From the NCBI RefSeq assembly GCF_030160715.1, contig NZ_BSOW01000005.1, positions 248,001 through 312,000 on the forward strand: a stretch of DNA of 64,000 nt. The letters run 5' to 3'. Source of the DNA: Bradyrhizobium iriomotense. Its GTDB lineage: Bacteria > Pseudomonadota > Alphaproteobacteria > Rhizobiales > Xanthobacteraceae. Under the pieces are notes generated by a model that was given only the letters and a program-made list of their open reading frames with translations, did no database searches and was not told the origin of the DNA. Positions 20,273 to 28,994 of the stretch are shown in pieces (position 1 is the stretch's first letter; each line of letters opens with the position of its first letter). The translations under genes and the position numbers were made by a program.

Positions 20273-20341
20273 ATGAACTCCTGCAATCTGCTCGGGTCAG
20301 CTCAGAGCGACGTGGATGCGCGACACGGGTTTTCGCCAGCC

Positions 20342-20641
20342 TTATGAGACGACGTCCACAGGATGCGACGTAACCGCCGTCCGGGTCGCGAGCTCGTTGA
20401 TCCGGGATGCATAGTTCCGGAAGTGCGGCGTTGCCCGATGGGCCTCTACCGAATCGGCATCCTTATAGAGCTCGTCGATGATGAACGTCGTCTCGTCATG
20501 CTGATCCTGCCAAAGATCCCATCGAAGGTTGCCCGGCTCGGACCGGCTATCGCTCGCCAACCCGCGTAGCAGGGCAACCAATTCGCCAGTCTTGCCGGGC
20601 CGGGCCTTCAGCAGCGCCGTTGTTTTCATGTGAGTGGCCAC
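20342..20641 (-). CDS. Antibiotic biosynthesis monooxygenase (ABM) domain protein
   Basis: 99 residues from a GTG placed 7 bases after AGGAGAG; an ATG four codons further in is the alternative. The ABM ferredoxin-like dimeric fold shows as LLKARPGKTGELVALLRGL, NLRWDLWQDQHDETTFII and HRATPHFRNYA. Such proteins are cofactor-free quinol/anthrone monooxygenases or YgiN-like quinone-cycling proteins. Positioned between a DJ-1 family gene and the molybdenum hydroxylase, on the same strand as both. Confidence 0.82.
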   Translation of the reverse strand: MATHMKTTALLKARPGKTGELVALLRGLASDSRSEPGNLRWDLWQDQHDETTFIIDELYKDADSVEAHRATPHFRNYASRINELATRTAVTSHPVDVVS

Positions 20642-20696
20642 TGATCTCTCCTCGTGGGTCGGCTCAATCGTCGCGGTCCACCCGCCGTTCCGCCGA

Positions 20697-21521
20697 TCAG
20701 GCGGAAGCGGCTGCGCCAGGCTGGCGTTGAGCGATTGCCCTGTCGAGCGCCTTGACCAGCGCCTCACCGACCGAGTGATCGGAGCGCGGGTTCTGGCCCG
20801 TGATGAGCTCGCGATCAACAATCACATGAGGCTCGAAATCGACCTTCGTCGTCACCACGTCGCCTCCCGCCGCACTGAGCGCCTGGGGCATGGTGAAATA
20901 CATCTTCCCGTGCAGGATTTCCTTTTCGACCCATATCTCTTCCGATGCGGAAAAGATCGTCATTCGATAGCCCGCATACGGCCAACCCTTGGCCAACTGC
21001 TTCGCGCCCGCCTCATCGCCGGCCATCAAGGCCGCGCGGAATTCGCGCGCACGCGGCATCGCCGAGGCGAGCGCAATCGGGCCATGGCAGAGCAGAGCCG
21101 TCGGTTTTGCACGATCGTGGAAATGGCGAAGGACCTCCCCCATTTGTGGGTCCTGCATCAGATCGACAACCGGCGCCTGGCCACCCGGCACAAAGACCCC
21201 GGCGTAACCGTCCAATCCCTTCTCAATCACCGCGCCCAGGGGCTGAATTTGGTTCATCGCCGAAGCATCGGTCCAGAAGGCTCTGGCGCGGGTATAGGCG
21301 GCCGTGTCGCCGCCAAAGTGCACGGCCGAGTCCGAGGCCTTGTCCATGTGGGGCTTGGTGCCGTCTGGCGTGGCGAGCTGAACGTCGTAGCCGGCTCCGA
21401 TCAGCCCCATGATCGGAACGACGGTCTCATTGAGATAGTTTCCAGTCGGCCCCCATTTGCCACCCTGGACTTCGATCTGGGTCGCGTTCGATCCGACGAC
21501 AAGCACCTTTGCCTTGCTCAT
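20697..21521 (-). CDS. DJ-1/PfpI family protein (class I glutamine-amidotransferase-like, Hsp31 type)
   Basis: 274 residues. The nucleophile elbow is ALLCHGP with C145, preceded by VFVPGGQAP; the extended insert before it resembles Hsp31/glyoxalase III-type members. Possible roles are methylglyoxal detoxification or protein deglycation. Stop and start of this gene and the ABM gene are about 55 bases apart on the same strand, suggesting co-transcription. It is divergent from the aldo/keto reductase. Confidence 0.85.
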   Translation of the reverse strand: MSKAKVLVVGSNATQIEVQGGKWGPTGNYLNETVVPIMGLIGAGYDVQLATPDGTKPHMDKASDSAVHFGGDTAAYTRARAFWTDASAMNQIQPLGAVIEKGLDGYAGVFVPGGQAPVVDLMQDPQMGEVLRHFHDRAKPTALLCHGPIALASAMPRAREFRAALMAGDEAGAKQLAKGWPYAGYRMTIFSASEEIWVEKEILHGKMYFTMPQALSAAGGDVVTTKVDFEPHVIVDRELITGQNPRSDHSVGEALVKALDRAIAQRQPGAAASA

Positions 21522-21905
21522 GATATACGCCTTCCGTTCATTGCTGGATGTGCCGCAACAGCTCCACGCCGAGGGGCTAAAGACCCGCCGCCGGCCGATG
21601 CCCGGTTGCGGATGAGCTCGACCACGCGGTCACCATTGTCGCCGCCACACATAGTCGGAAGCGGGAATAGACGCCCGTAAAGAGATGTAAAACGTCGGAC
21701 AGCGCGAGTGTCCCATCAGCACTCCACGTCAAGGCCTCGCGCAGCGTTCGCGACGAGCGATTTTCCTCGATTTACAAATCGCTATTCGTCAACCGCGAAT
21801 CCGCACCCTACACTCAGGATGTGGCGCTCTTGCCGTCAGGAGATAGACGCGCGTGATTCCGCGCTACATCGGCAACGCTCCAACATCATCGCACCGGAGG
21901 TTCGC
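21522..21905. promoter_or_regulatory. Divergent control region, DJ-1 gene / aldo-keto reductase
   Basis: About 380 bases with no credible gene, expected to hold two divergent promoters. A perfect 8-base inverted repeat is listed separately. Nothing else could be assigned. Confidence 0.5.
21756..21783. promoter_or_regulatory. Inverted repeat, candidate operator
   Basis: AGCGATTT and AAATCGCT are perfect 8-base complements separated by 12 bases. A direct CGATTT repeat sits inside the spacer. The site is about 120 bases before the aldo/keto reductase start. Spacing suits a dimeric regulator (LysR or AraC type), but no regulator gene is adjacent. Confidence 0.4.
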
Positions 21906-22916
21906 ATGAAGATCAGGGAAGCACTACTGGCAGGACCACTCGGGTTTGGCACGGCGCCGCTCGGCAACATGTATCGGGACATTCCCGAGGATGAGGCGCT
22001 TGCGACGGTCGATGCGGCCTGGGACGCGGGCACGCGCTTTTTCGATACCGCTCCTTTCTATGGAGCCGGGCTCGCGGAAATCCGCCTTGGCAAAGCACTC
22101 TCGAAGCGACCTCGCAGCGACTATGTTCTCAGCTCAAAGGTCGGCCGGCTGATCCTCGACGAAGTCGAAGATCCGAGCGGCCGCGACCACGGCGAGAAGG
22201 GCGAGATCTTCAAACATGGCCGACCGAACAAGATCGTCCCCGATTATTCGGCCGATGGCACCATGAAATCGATCGAGGACAGCCTAAGGCGCATGAGGGT
22301 CGACCATATCGACTTCGTGTGGGTCCACGATATCGCCCAGGACTTTTATGGCGACCGCTGGCTCGCAATGTTTGAAACCGCTCGAACAGGGGCTTTCCGG
22401 GCACTGTCGAAACTACGCGACGAGGGCGTGATCAAAGGCTGGGGCCTCGGCGTCAACAAGGTCGAACCTGTGGAGCTTCTTCTCGGGCTCGCCGAGGCGG
22501 ATCCGGACGGCACCTTGCTCGCGGGCCGGTACACGCTCCTCGATCACGAGATGGCACTCCAGCGACTGATGCCCGCCGCACAGCGCAGGAAAGTCGATAT
22601 CGTGATCGGCGGCCCCTACAGCTCCGGTGTGCTCGCAGGCGGGCGTCACTTCGAATACGGGGCGGTGCCACCGGTGATTGCCGCCAAGGTGGAGAGGATC
22701 TCAGCTCTCTGCGTGGAATACAACATAGCCATCAAGGCCGCGGCGCTGCACTTCTCTCTGGCGCACCCGGCTTCAGCCGCTGTCATTCCCGGAGCCAGCA
22801 AACCCGGGCGCATCCTCGAGGATCACGCGGCGCTCAAGACCAAGATCCCCGCCGAATTTTGGCACGAGTTGCGAAAGAGAGGGCTTGTGGCCGCAGAGGC
22901 GCCTCTGCCGATTTAG
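21906..22916 (+). CDS. Aldo/keto reductase (pyridoxal 4-dehydrogenase / L-fucose dehydrogenase-like)
   Basis: 336 residues from the ATG that follows GGAGG; the frame is open 198 bases further upstream but only through low-complexity non-conserved sequence. The aldo/keto reductase tetrad is visible: D47 and Y52 (FFDTAPFYGAG), K78 (SSKVGR) and H141 (FVWVHD). The sequence GTAPLGNMYRDIPEDEA and the late AAALHFSLAHP fit the branch containing D-threo-aldose/L-fucose and pyridoxal dehydrogenases. NAD(P)-dependent oxidation of a sugar or aldehyde is likely; the substrate is open. Confidence 0.87.
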   Translation: MKIREALLAGPLGFGTAPLGNMYRDIPEDEALATVDAAWDAGTRFFDTAPFYGAGLAEIRLGKALSKRPRSDYVLSSKVGRLILDEVEDPSGRDHGEKGEIFKHGRPNKIVPDYSADGTMKSIEDSLRRMRVDHIDFVWVHDIAQDFYGDRWLAMFETARTGAFRALSKLRDEGVIKGWGLGVNKVEPVELLLGLAEADPDGTLLAGRYTLLDHEMALQRLMPAAQRRKVDIVIGGPYSSGVLAGGRHFEYGAVPPVIAAKVERISALCVEYNIAIKAAALHFSLAHPASAAVIPGASKPGRILEDHAALKTKIPAEFWHELRKRGLVAAEAPLPI

Positions 22917-22943
22917 TCCCGAGGCTCGCCGATACTCTTGAGT

Positions 22944-23627
22944 CTAGAGAGACGACGCCGCCTTTGCGATGAATTCCGCAACGGCATCGGGCTGAGAAAG
23001 CATCGGCACATGCGAGCTTTCCAGCACGAGAGTCTCGGCATTCATTCGCTTGGCGGAATCGCGTTCGACAGCGGGAGGAATGGTCTGGTCTTGCGCTGCG
23101 ACGATGTACCAGTTTGGTTTGGAGCGCCATGCCGCTGCCGTGATCTTGTCGCCGAAGCACTTCACTGCCAGCGGACCTTGCGTCGCATACACGATATCGG
23201 CCTCGTCCGACGGGATGTCCTGCACGAAGTGCTTGCGGACCCCCTCGGGGGTCAACGCCACATAGCCCTCGCCATATTGCTTGATTTCGGTCGCGCCCGG
23301 CGCGGGCGTATAGTCCTTCCACCAGTCTGCGAAAGACTGACCGCTATCCGGCGCGCCAGCCGCGACATAGACGAGACCCTTCACCTGAGGATGGTTGCCG
23401 GCTTCCGTAATGACGGCGCCACCCCAGGAGTGACCGACCAGGAGAACCAGACCTTCCTGCATGCCGATGACCCGGTGAGCCGCTGTAACATCGTCCGCCA
23501 GGGAGCTGAGAGGATTTTGAACGGCGATTGCCTTCAGCCCGCGCTTCGTAAGCAACGGAATGACCTTTGCCCAGCAAGAACCGTCGGCAAAGGCGCCATG
23601 CACAAGAACGATGGTTCTGATTGCCAT
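22944..23627 (-). CDS. Alpha/beta hydrolase (RsbQ/esterase-like)
   Basis: 227 residues from the ATG behind AGAGGAG. LVHGAFADGS forms the oxyanion loop, GHSWGG holds nucleophile S67, AAQDQTIPP the acid and SSHVPML the histidine. Cytoplasmic, no signal. It is clearly paralogous to the next gene on the left-hand strand, with shared blocks QNPLSSL/QNPLDSL and WGGAVITEAGN/WAGAVITEAGN, so the two arose by tandem duplication and then took different cell locations. Confidence 0.87.
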   Translation of the reverse strand: MAIRTIVLVHGAFADGSCWAKVIPLLTKRGLKAIAVQNPLSSLADDVTAAHRVIGMQEGLVLLVGHSWGGAVITEAGNHPQVKGLVYVAAGAPDSGQSFADWWKDYTPAPGATEIKQYGEGYVALTPEGVRKHFVQDIPSDEADIVYATQGPLAVKCFGDKITAAAWRSKPNWYIVAAQDQTIPPAVERDSAKRMNAETLVLESSHVPMLSQPDAVAEFIAKAASSL

Positions 23628-23715
23628 GATGCTGCTCCTCTTTGTTGACCGTTGTTCCAAGGCATGCCGACCAAAGTGGCGGTCGTGCATGCCAGCACCG
23701 TCTCTTGCGGCAGCG

Positions 23716-24474
23716 TTACTCCGCCGCCTTGATGATCAGCTCGGCGACTTCTTTCGGGAACGCCAGCATCGCCACGTGGCTCGAGGGCACCTCGACTGCC
23801 GTCGCCTTGGCCGCCTTCACCTGGTCACGCTCCATTTGCGGCGGAATGATCGCATCTTTCGTCGCGACGACCATGAAGGTCGGCTTCTCCCGCCACGCGG
23901 CCTGGCTGATCGGAGCGGCAAGGGTCCGGATGTGGAAGGGTCCCTGCGTCGCCGCTACGACGGCCTGCTCCTTGGGTGAAAGGTCGGCCGCGAAATATTT
24001 CTTGATACCCTCCTCGCTGATCGTGAGATAGCCGTCCGGGTCCTTGACGAATGTTTTCAGGCTCTCCGGATCCGGGTATTTCGAAGTGGCACTCTTCACC
24101 GACTCGCCCTTATCCGGCGCGTACGCCGCCACATACACGAGCGATTTGACCTTATCGTCGTTGCCTGCCTCGGTGATGACGGCACCAGCCCACGAATGGC
24201 CGACGAGGACAACGGGACCTTCCGCGTTCCGGATTGCCCTCTTGGTCGCGGCAACGTCGTTGTCCAGCGAGTCGAGCGGGTTCTGGACTGCAACGACCTT
24301 GAGCCCGGCCTTCTCGAGATACGGAATGACTTTCTCCCAGCTCGACCCGTCCGCGAATGCGCCATGGACGAGGACTGCGGTCTTGGCTTTCGGTTCGGCA
24401 GCCAACGCCGGCTGGCCGATCGCAACCATCGCGGTCAGGAGGCTCAAGCCCATGATGCTTTTGTACGATTTCAT
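23716..24474 (-). CDS. Secreted alpha/beta hydrolase
   Basis: 252 residues. The chosen ATG gives a clean Sec signal peptide (MKSYKS, hydrophobic core, cleavage near ALAA), so the enzyme acts in the periplasm. LVHGAFADGSSW, GHSWAG with nucleophile S94, ATKDAIIPP and SSHVAML supply the oxyanion loop and catalytic triad. Paralogue of the hydrolase that follows it on the same strand. The substrate is unknown; small esters are typical for the family. Confidence 0.88.
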   Translation of the reverse strand: MKSYKSIMGLSLLTAMVAIGQPALAAEPKAKTAVLVHGAFADGSSWEKVIPYLEKAGLKVVAVQNPLDSLDNDVAATKRAIRNAEGPVVLVGHSWAGAVITEAGNDDKVKSLVYVAAYAPDKGESVKSATSKYPDPESLKTFVKDPDGYLTISEEGIKKYFAADLSPKEQAVVAATQGPFHIRTLAAPISQAAWREKPTFMVVATKDAIIPPQMERDQVKAAKATAVEVPSSHVAMLAFPKEVAELIIKAAE

Positions 24475-24725
24475 GGCTACATTCCTTTCATTTGCTAGGG
24501 ATCTTGGTATTGCCGTCTTCACAATCGACACGAGGTAATCGAACGCTACGGGCAGCCGCACAGCCATCAACTCGCGACCGCATCACCGCGGCCCTTGAGC
24601 AGGGGCGCAAGCCTGAACCCGGTCTCTCCAGAAATGCCAACAATGAAGATCTTCACGTTCGTCCTCGTCAGAGCGGTGCGTCTGTGCGTCGGGCTCCGGG
24701 GCGCGCCGACTGAATTCCGGAGCTC
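24475..24725. other. Gap between aldehyde dehydrogenase and secreted hydrolase
   Basis: About 250 bases without a supportable gene. The hydrolase promoter is expected here. No clear hairpin or repeat was found. Confidence 0.35.
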
Positions 24726-26159
24726 CTACAGCTTCTCGATGAAGACCGTCTTGATGTTGCAAAACTCCCGGATGCCGAACTCCGACACCTCCCTCCCGTA
24801 ACCACTGTTCTTGACCCCGCCGAATGGCAATCGAGGGTCGGACCGAACGTTCTGATTGACGAAAGCTGCTCCCGCATCCAACTCCTCGGCCGCGATGCGC
24901 TCGCCCCGCGCGGTATCAGCGGTTATCACCGCCGATCCCAAGCCGAACTCGCTCGCATTCACGATACGGATCGCGTCCTGCTCGTCTTTGGCGGATATCA
25001 CCGCAGCGACGGGCCCGAACAGTTCTTCGTCATGCGCCGCCTGGCCTGGCAACACGTTCGACAGGATCGTCGCCGGAAACCATGCACCGGCACGTTTCGG
25101 GGCCTCGCCGCCCAACAGCAATTGAGCGCCATTTCTGAGGCTTTGCTTGACCTGACTTGCGATCTGATCCCGCGAATGCACGCTTTCCATCGGCCCCAGA
25201 AGGGTTTTCGGATCGTTGGGATCTCCCATCTCGAAGCGCTTCATCTCCTCGACCAACGCGCCCTCGAAAGCCTGCCTTACGCTCTCGACCACGACAAAGC
25301 GCTTGGCAGCGATGCAGCTCTGGCCGCCGTTCACCATGCGCCCGCGCGCGCAGATCCTGGCGGCTGCGACCGGATCGGCATCCTCAAGCACGATATAACC
25401 GTCCGAACCGCCGAGCTCGTAAACGCCCTTCTTCATGACTGCGCCCGCGATTGCGGCAACAGACTTCCCGGCGGCAACGCTGCCGGTCAACGTGACCGCG
25501 GCGATGTGCGGGTCTTCGATCAGCGGCCTCAAATCCTTCGACGACAGGAGCACCGTTCGAAAGAGGTCGACTGGGAACCCCGCCAGCCCAAAGATTTCCT
25601 CCAGAGCCAACGCGCATCCCGGCACGTTGGACGCATGCTTCAAGACACCACCGTTCCCGGCCATCAGATGCGGCGCAGCGAACCGGATGACCTGCCAAAA
25701 GGGAAAATTCCACGGCATGACCGCAAGGATGACGCCGAGGGGGTTGAACGTCGCAAACGCTTTGGGCGGCGCGCCGGGTCCCGCATAACCAATGCTCACA
25801 TCGAGAGGTTTCGGCTTCAGAAACCCTTCCGACGCCTCGGCAAAATACTCGCAACACGAGGCACATTTCTCGAGCTCGGCGAGGCCGTCGGTAACCGGCT
25901 TGCCCATTTCCTCCGTCATGAGCTTGGCGTATCGCGAGCTGTTGTCGCGAATGACCTTGGCGGCGTTCTTCATCAAAGGAGCGCGCTCCTTGACTCCCAT
26001 CCGGCGCCACGCGGCTTGCGAACGATGAACATCGGCAGCAATCGACAATGCTTGGTCCACGCCGTGCCCTTGATAGGCGGTCCCTTTCTCACCGGTCGTC
26101 GGATTGACCGTCTGAAAGAGATTCGGTGTGGCCTCTGCAAATGCTCTTGCTTCTGCCAT
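24726..26159 (-). CDS. NAD(P)-dependent aldehyde dehydrogenase (succinate-semialdehyde dehydrogenase-like)
   Basis: 477 residues from the ATG preceded by GGAGGGCGAG; another ATG six codons upstream lacks a site. MPWNFPFWQ, the glutamate motif YELGGSD, the catalytic cysteine in NGGQSCIAAKR and the late FGPVAAV and PFGGVKNSGYGRE are standard ALDH landmarks. The nearest group by pattern is GabD/Sad-like succinate-semialdehyde dehydrogenases. It oxidises an aldehyde to the acid in the cytoplasm. Confidence 0.88.
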   Translation of the reverse strand: MAEARAFAEATPNLFQTVNPTTGEKGTAYQGHGVDQALSIAADVHRSQAAWRRMGVKERAPLMKNAAKVIRDNSSRYAKLMTEEMGKPVTDGLAELEKCASCCEYFAEASEGFLKPKPLDVSIGYAGPGAPPKAFATFNPLGVILAVMPWNFPFWQVIRFAAPHLMAGNGGVLKHASNVPGCALALEEIFGLAGFPVDLFRTVLLSSKDLRPLIEDPHIAAVTLTGSVAAGKSVAAIAGAVMKKGVYELGGSDGYIVLEDADPVAAARICARGRMVNGGQSCIAAKRFVVVESVRQAFEGALVEEMKRFEMGDPNDPKTLLGPMESVHSRDQIASQVKQSLRNGAQLLLGGEAPKRAGAWFPATILSNVLPGQAAHDEELFGPVAAVISAKDEQDAIRIVNASEFGLGSAVITADTARGERIAAEELDAGAAFVNQNVRSDPRLPFGGVKNSGYGREVSEFGIREFCNIKTVFIEKL

Positions 26160-26291
26160 CTCTCGCCCTCCTGCCATTGAGTGGGACTTCTCGCTTCGCC
26201 AACAATTGCCAGCGCCTCGTCGATGAGCAAGTAAAGAGAGGTAAAGGTGACGCTTTGCAAAGCGCAGCCGGCCTTACCAAACGGCGACTTA

Positions 26292-26957
26292 TCAGTGGAG
26301 GCCGTCGAGGGCTCCGCTGTTGGGCATCGAGATCAGAGTGATTGCGCCGCGTTCTCCGAAGCCATAATCGAGCGTACCTCCGACGCTTTGCACGAGGGAT
26401 TGCATGAGCCTCAACCCCTGGCCCATCGGCCGTTTGCCTTGATTTCGACCATTGTCGCAAACGCAGCATGTCACCATTGGACCGTCTTTCGACAATTCGA
26501 TCCGGATAATGCCGCCGACCCGGCTAAATGCGTGCCGGCACGAATTTGTAATGAGCTCCGAGACGGCGAGCCCGAGCCTCCAGCAAGTTTCGGCCGAAAG
26601 AAATTGCGGCTCGGATTCGACCAGTAGCAGCTTTATGTTGCGATCCCTGAGCCGCGCAGCACTCACCGCACCACACAGCCTCTGGAGATAGGCGCAGACC
26701 TCAATCGGGTGCCGACCATCGGGAAACGTCAGCGCCCGATGGACATCCGACAACTGCATCAGGAGCGCTGCCACGTCGGACAACGCATTCCTGACTTCAC
26801 GGCTCTGCGATTTCTGTGCTCGTAACCAGATTGTATTGATGACGCAGGCGTATTCGTTCTTGATACGGTGCGACATTTCCTTCAGCAGGACGTGGTCTTC
26901 GACGTCCGAAACCGGTGTGCCCTTGCCCGGTTCCGCGAACTCGAACACATTTCTCAT
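26292..26957 (-). CDS. Soluble histidine kinase, HisKA_2/HWE type, without input domain
   Basis: 221 residues. The phosphoacceptor H30 lies in EMSHRIKNE, the hallmark of the HisKA_2 group, followed by an N-box region (LAVSELITNSCRHAF), G1-like CDNGRN and a G2-like MGQGLRLMQSL. There is no sensor or membrane part, so it must receive its signal from a partner or simply act as a phosphorelay element. It is divergent from an AraC regulator and is not beside a receiver gene. Confidence 0.8.
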   Translation of the reverse strand: MRNVFEFAEPGKGTPVSDVEDHVLLKEMSHRIKNEYACVINTIWLRAQKSQSREVRNALSDVAALLMQLSDVHRALTFPDGRHPIEVCAYLQRLCGAVSAARLRDRNIKLLLVESEPQFLSAETCWRLGLAVSELITNSCRHAFSRVGGIIRIELSKDGPMVTCCVCDNGRNQGKRPMGQGLRLMQSLVQSVGGTLDYGFGERGAITLISMPNSGALDGLH

Positions 26958-27186
26958 TTTACGTGCTCCTGGCTCTCGGACTCCATCTGCGAACTTTTCT
27001 CCGCGAAGTGGATCCTAGCCGCCCGGCGCCGCCTGCATAGATCAGCACCGGCGAGACTTTCCCGTTTGTGCTGTAAAATCGAAGGCAAGCCCGGCAAGAG
27101 CCGCCTTTCTCTTTTTACAACCTTTAACTTTCGCTTGGCATGGCCGTCGCGCATGGTTCCAGCGCCAACTTCCTACCGGGTGAACC
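26958..27186. promoter_or_regulatory. Divergent control region, histidine kinase / AraC regulator
   Basis: About 230 bases between divergent starts, presumably holding both promoters. No repeat or hairpin stood out. Confidence 0.4.
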
Positions 27187-27813
27187 ATGGATGGCTCTTA
27201 CAATCTGTCCCACGGCGCAGAGGCGATGCCGGCGCATGTTGTCGGCAAAATGAGCGACGATACGCCGGCCGAACCGTCTTCTCTTGCTTCGGCGCATACG
27301 ATGATAGAGCTGCTTCGGAGCGCGGATGCCGTTGTCGTCTCCGATCAAGCCCGCGCCAGGCAGCTCATCGACTGCGTGATGGACATTTTGCGCGCAACGC
27401 TGGACAAAAACGCGGATGTTCCGTCCGCAGGAACGGGTCGGCTGGCACCTTGGCAAGAGCGCCGTCTGAAAGACCACATCGAAACCAATCTGAGCGTCTC
27501 GCTGACAACAGCCGATCTTGCACGCGTGGTCAATCTCAGCCCCAGCTACTTTTCCCGAGCATTCAAGAAGAGCTTTGGTCAACCGCCTCACTCTTATTTG
27601 ATGGCGAGGCGAACCATACGCGCCCAGGAGTTGATGCTCACGACCGACGAGCCGCTGAGTCAAATCGCGGTCGCCTGCGGCCTGGTCGATCAATCCGCTC
27701 TGTGCCGCCTGTTTCGCCGCACGGTGGGACGCAATCCACACGCATGGCGGCGAGCATTCAAGCAGGCCACTTCCGCGGGCGTTCAACCGCCCTTGCTCCA
27801 CGCGCGGCCATAG
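27187..27813 (+). CDS. AraC-family transcriptional regulator
   Basis: 208 residues. The C-terminal half (about 90-195) is an AraC double helix-turn-helix: LTTADLARVVNLSPSYFSRAFKK and LSQIAVACGLVDQSALCRLFRR. The short N-terminal half has no recognised sensor domain. It is immediately upstream of the EmrAB-type efflux genes, 56 bases away, and is probably their regulator or co-transcribed with them. Confidence 0.85.
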   Translation: MDGSYNLSHGAEAMPAHVVGKMSDDTPAEPSSLASAHTMIELLRSADAVVVSDQARARQLIDCVMDILRATLDKNADVPSAGTGRLAPWQERRLKDHIETNLSVSLTTADLARVVNLSPSYFSRAFKKSFGQPPHSYLMARRTIRAQELMLTTDEPLSQIAVACGLVDQSALCRLFRRTVGRNPHAWRRAFKQATSAGVQPPLLHARP

Positions 27814-27869
27814 CCTGGCAAGTCCGCGGGGAGCTCGCGCGCATCGAACCGACTGACCGGTGAGGGGCA

Positions 27870-28994
27870 ATGCCTGTCGACTCAAAAGACGTGTTGATGC
27901 GCGAGGCCACGCCGGGGCTGCTTCGCGATCATCGCGTCATTTCGACCCTACGGTCCTGCCTGCGGTTCCTGCTGCCCTCCCTCGTTCTATTGGCGGCTAT
28001 CGCGCTCATCACCTTGGCGGCGAACCGCTGGAACAGTTGGACCGGCCAAGCCGCCGTCCAATCGACTGATGACGCCTATGTGAGTGCGGACGTCACTCGG
28101 TTGAGTACGCGGATTTCCGGTCAGATCTCATCCGTCGCCGTCGACGATTTCCAGTCGGTCAAAGCGGGTGAGCTGCTCATTCAGATTGATCCCGCCGACT
28201 ACCAGGATCAAGTGGATCTGGCGAACGCCACCCTGGCGGCAACGCGGGCGGCGCTGGACATTCTGGGCGATCAGATCGAGCGTCAATATGCAGTGATCGC
28301 GCAGGCCGAAGCGACGCTCCGATCGACAGAAGCCATTGAGATCGAGGCGCGAGAGGAGCAGGAAAGGCAGAACGCCCTGTCCCAGACTGACGCCGGCACG
28401 CGACAACGCCTCGAGCAGGCAACCGCCGCCTACAGCAAGGCACAGGCCGACGCGCGCGGCGGTCGCGCGGCTGTCGCCGAGCAGCGCCACCAGCTCGAGG
28501 TGCTCCAGGGGACGAAAAAGCAGCGTGCCGCGGACGTTGACGGGGCCAGAGCGACCCTAGCTGCAGCGAGCCTGAAATTGGGCTACACGCGCATTCTTGC
28601 GCCGTTTGATGGCGTGGTTAGCGAGCGTCAAGTTCAGCTCGGCGATTACGTCACTGTCGGACGGAACTTCATCAATATCGTGCCGCTTCCAAACGTCTAC
28701 GTGATCGCGAACTACAAGGAAACGCAGCTTACACGTATCCGTTCTGGTCAGCTGGTCGATATCGCAGTTGACAGTTTCCCGGACCAGACCCTGCGTGGAC
28801 ATGTCGAGCGGATATCGCCAGCGTCCGGCTCTCAGTTCGCGCTGCTGCCACCGGACAACGCTACCGGTAATTTTACAAAGGTCGTCCAGCGAATTCCGGT
28901 GCGGATCGCCTTCGACAAGGATCAGCCGCTGCTGGCTCAGCTGTTGCCGGGCATGTCGGTCGTCACCCGTATTCATGTCGGCGGCGGCGGATGA
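27870..28994 (+). CDS. HlyD/EmrA-family periplasmic adaptor of a multidrug efflux pump
   Basis: 374 residues. One N-terminal transmembrane helix (about 32-50), then the first lipoyl half (STDDAYVSADVTRLSTRISG), a long alpha-helical hairpin rich in Q, A and E (about 100-225), the second lipoyl half (ILAPFDGVVSER) and a beta-barrel domain. It bridges the inner-membrane exporter encoded next to an outer-membrane channel. Stop and next start overlap (ATGATG), so the pair is translationally coupled. Confidence 0.9.
   Translation: MPVDSKDVLMREATPGLLRDHRVISTLRSCLRFLLPSLVLLAAIALITLAANRWNSWTGQAAVQSTDDAYVSADVTRLSTRISGQISSVAVDDFQSVKAGELLIQIDPADYQDQVDLANATLAATRAALDILGDQIERQYAVIAQAEATLRSTEAIEIEAREEQERQNALSQTDAGTRQRLEQATAAYSKAQADARGGRAAVAEQRHQLEVLQGTKKQRAADVDGARATLAAASLKLGYTRILAPFDGVVSERQVQLGDYVTVGRNFINIVPLPNVYVIANYKETQLTRIRSGQLVDIAVDSFPDQTLRGHVERISPASGSQFALLPPDNATGNFTKVVQRIPVRIAFDKDQPLLAQLLPGMSVVTRIHVGGGG

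Noticed and set aside
25032..26180. 382-codon + strand frame opposite the aldehyde dehydrogenase
   Set aside because: Shadow of a well-supported gene, with no family signal.
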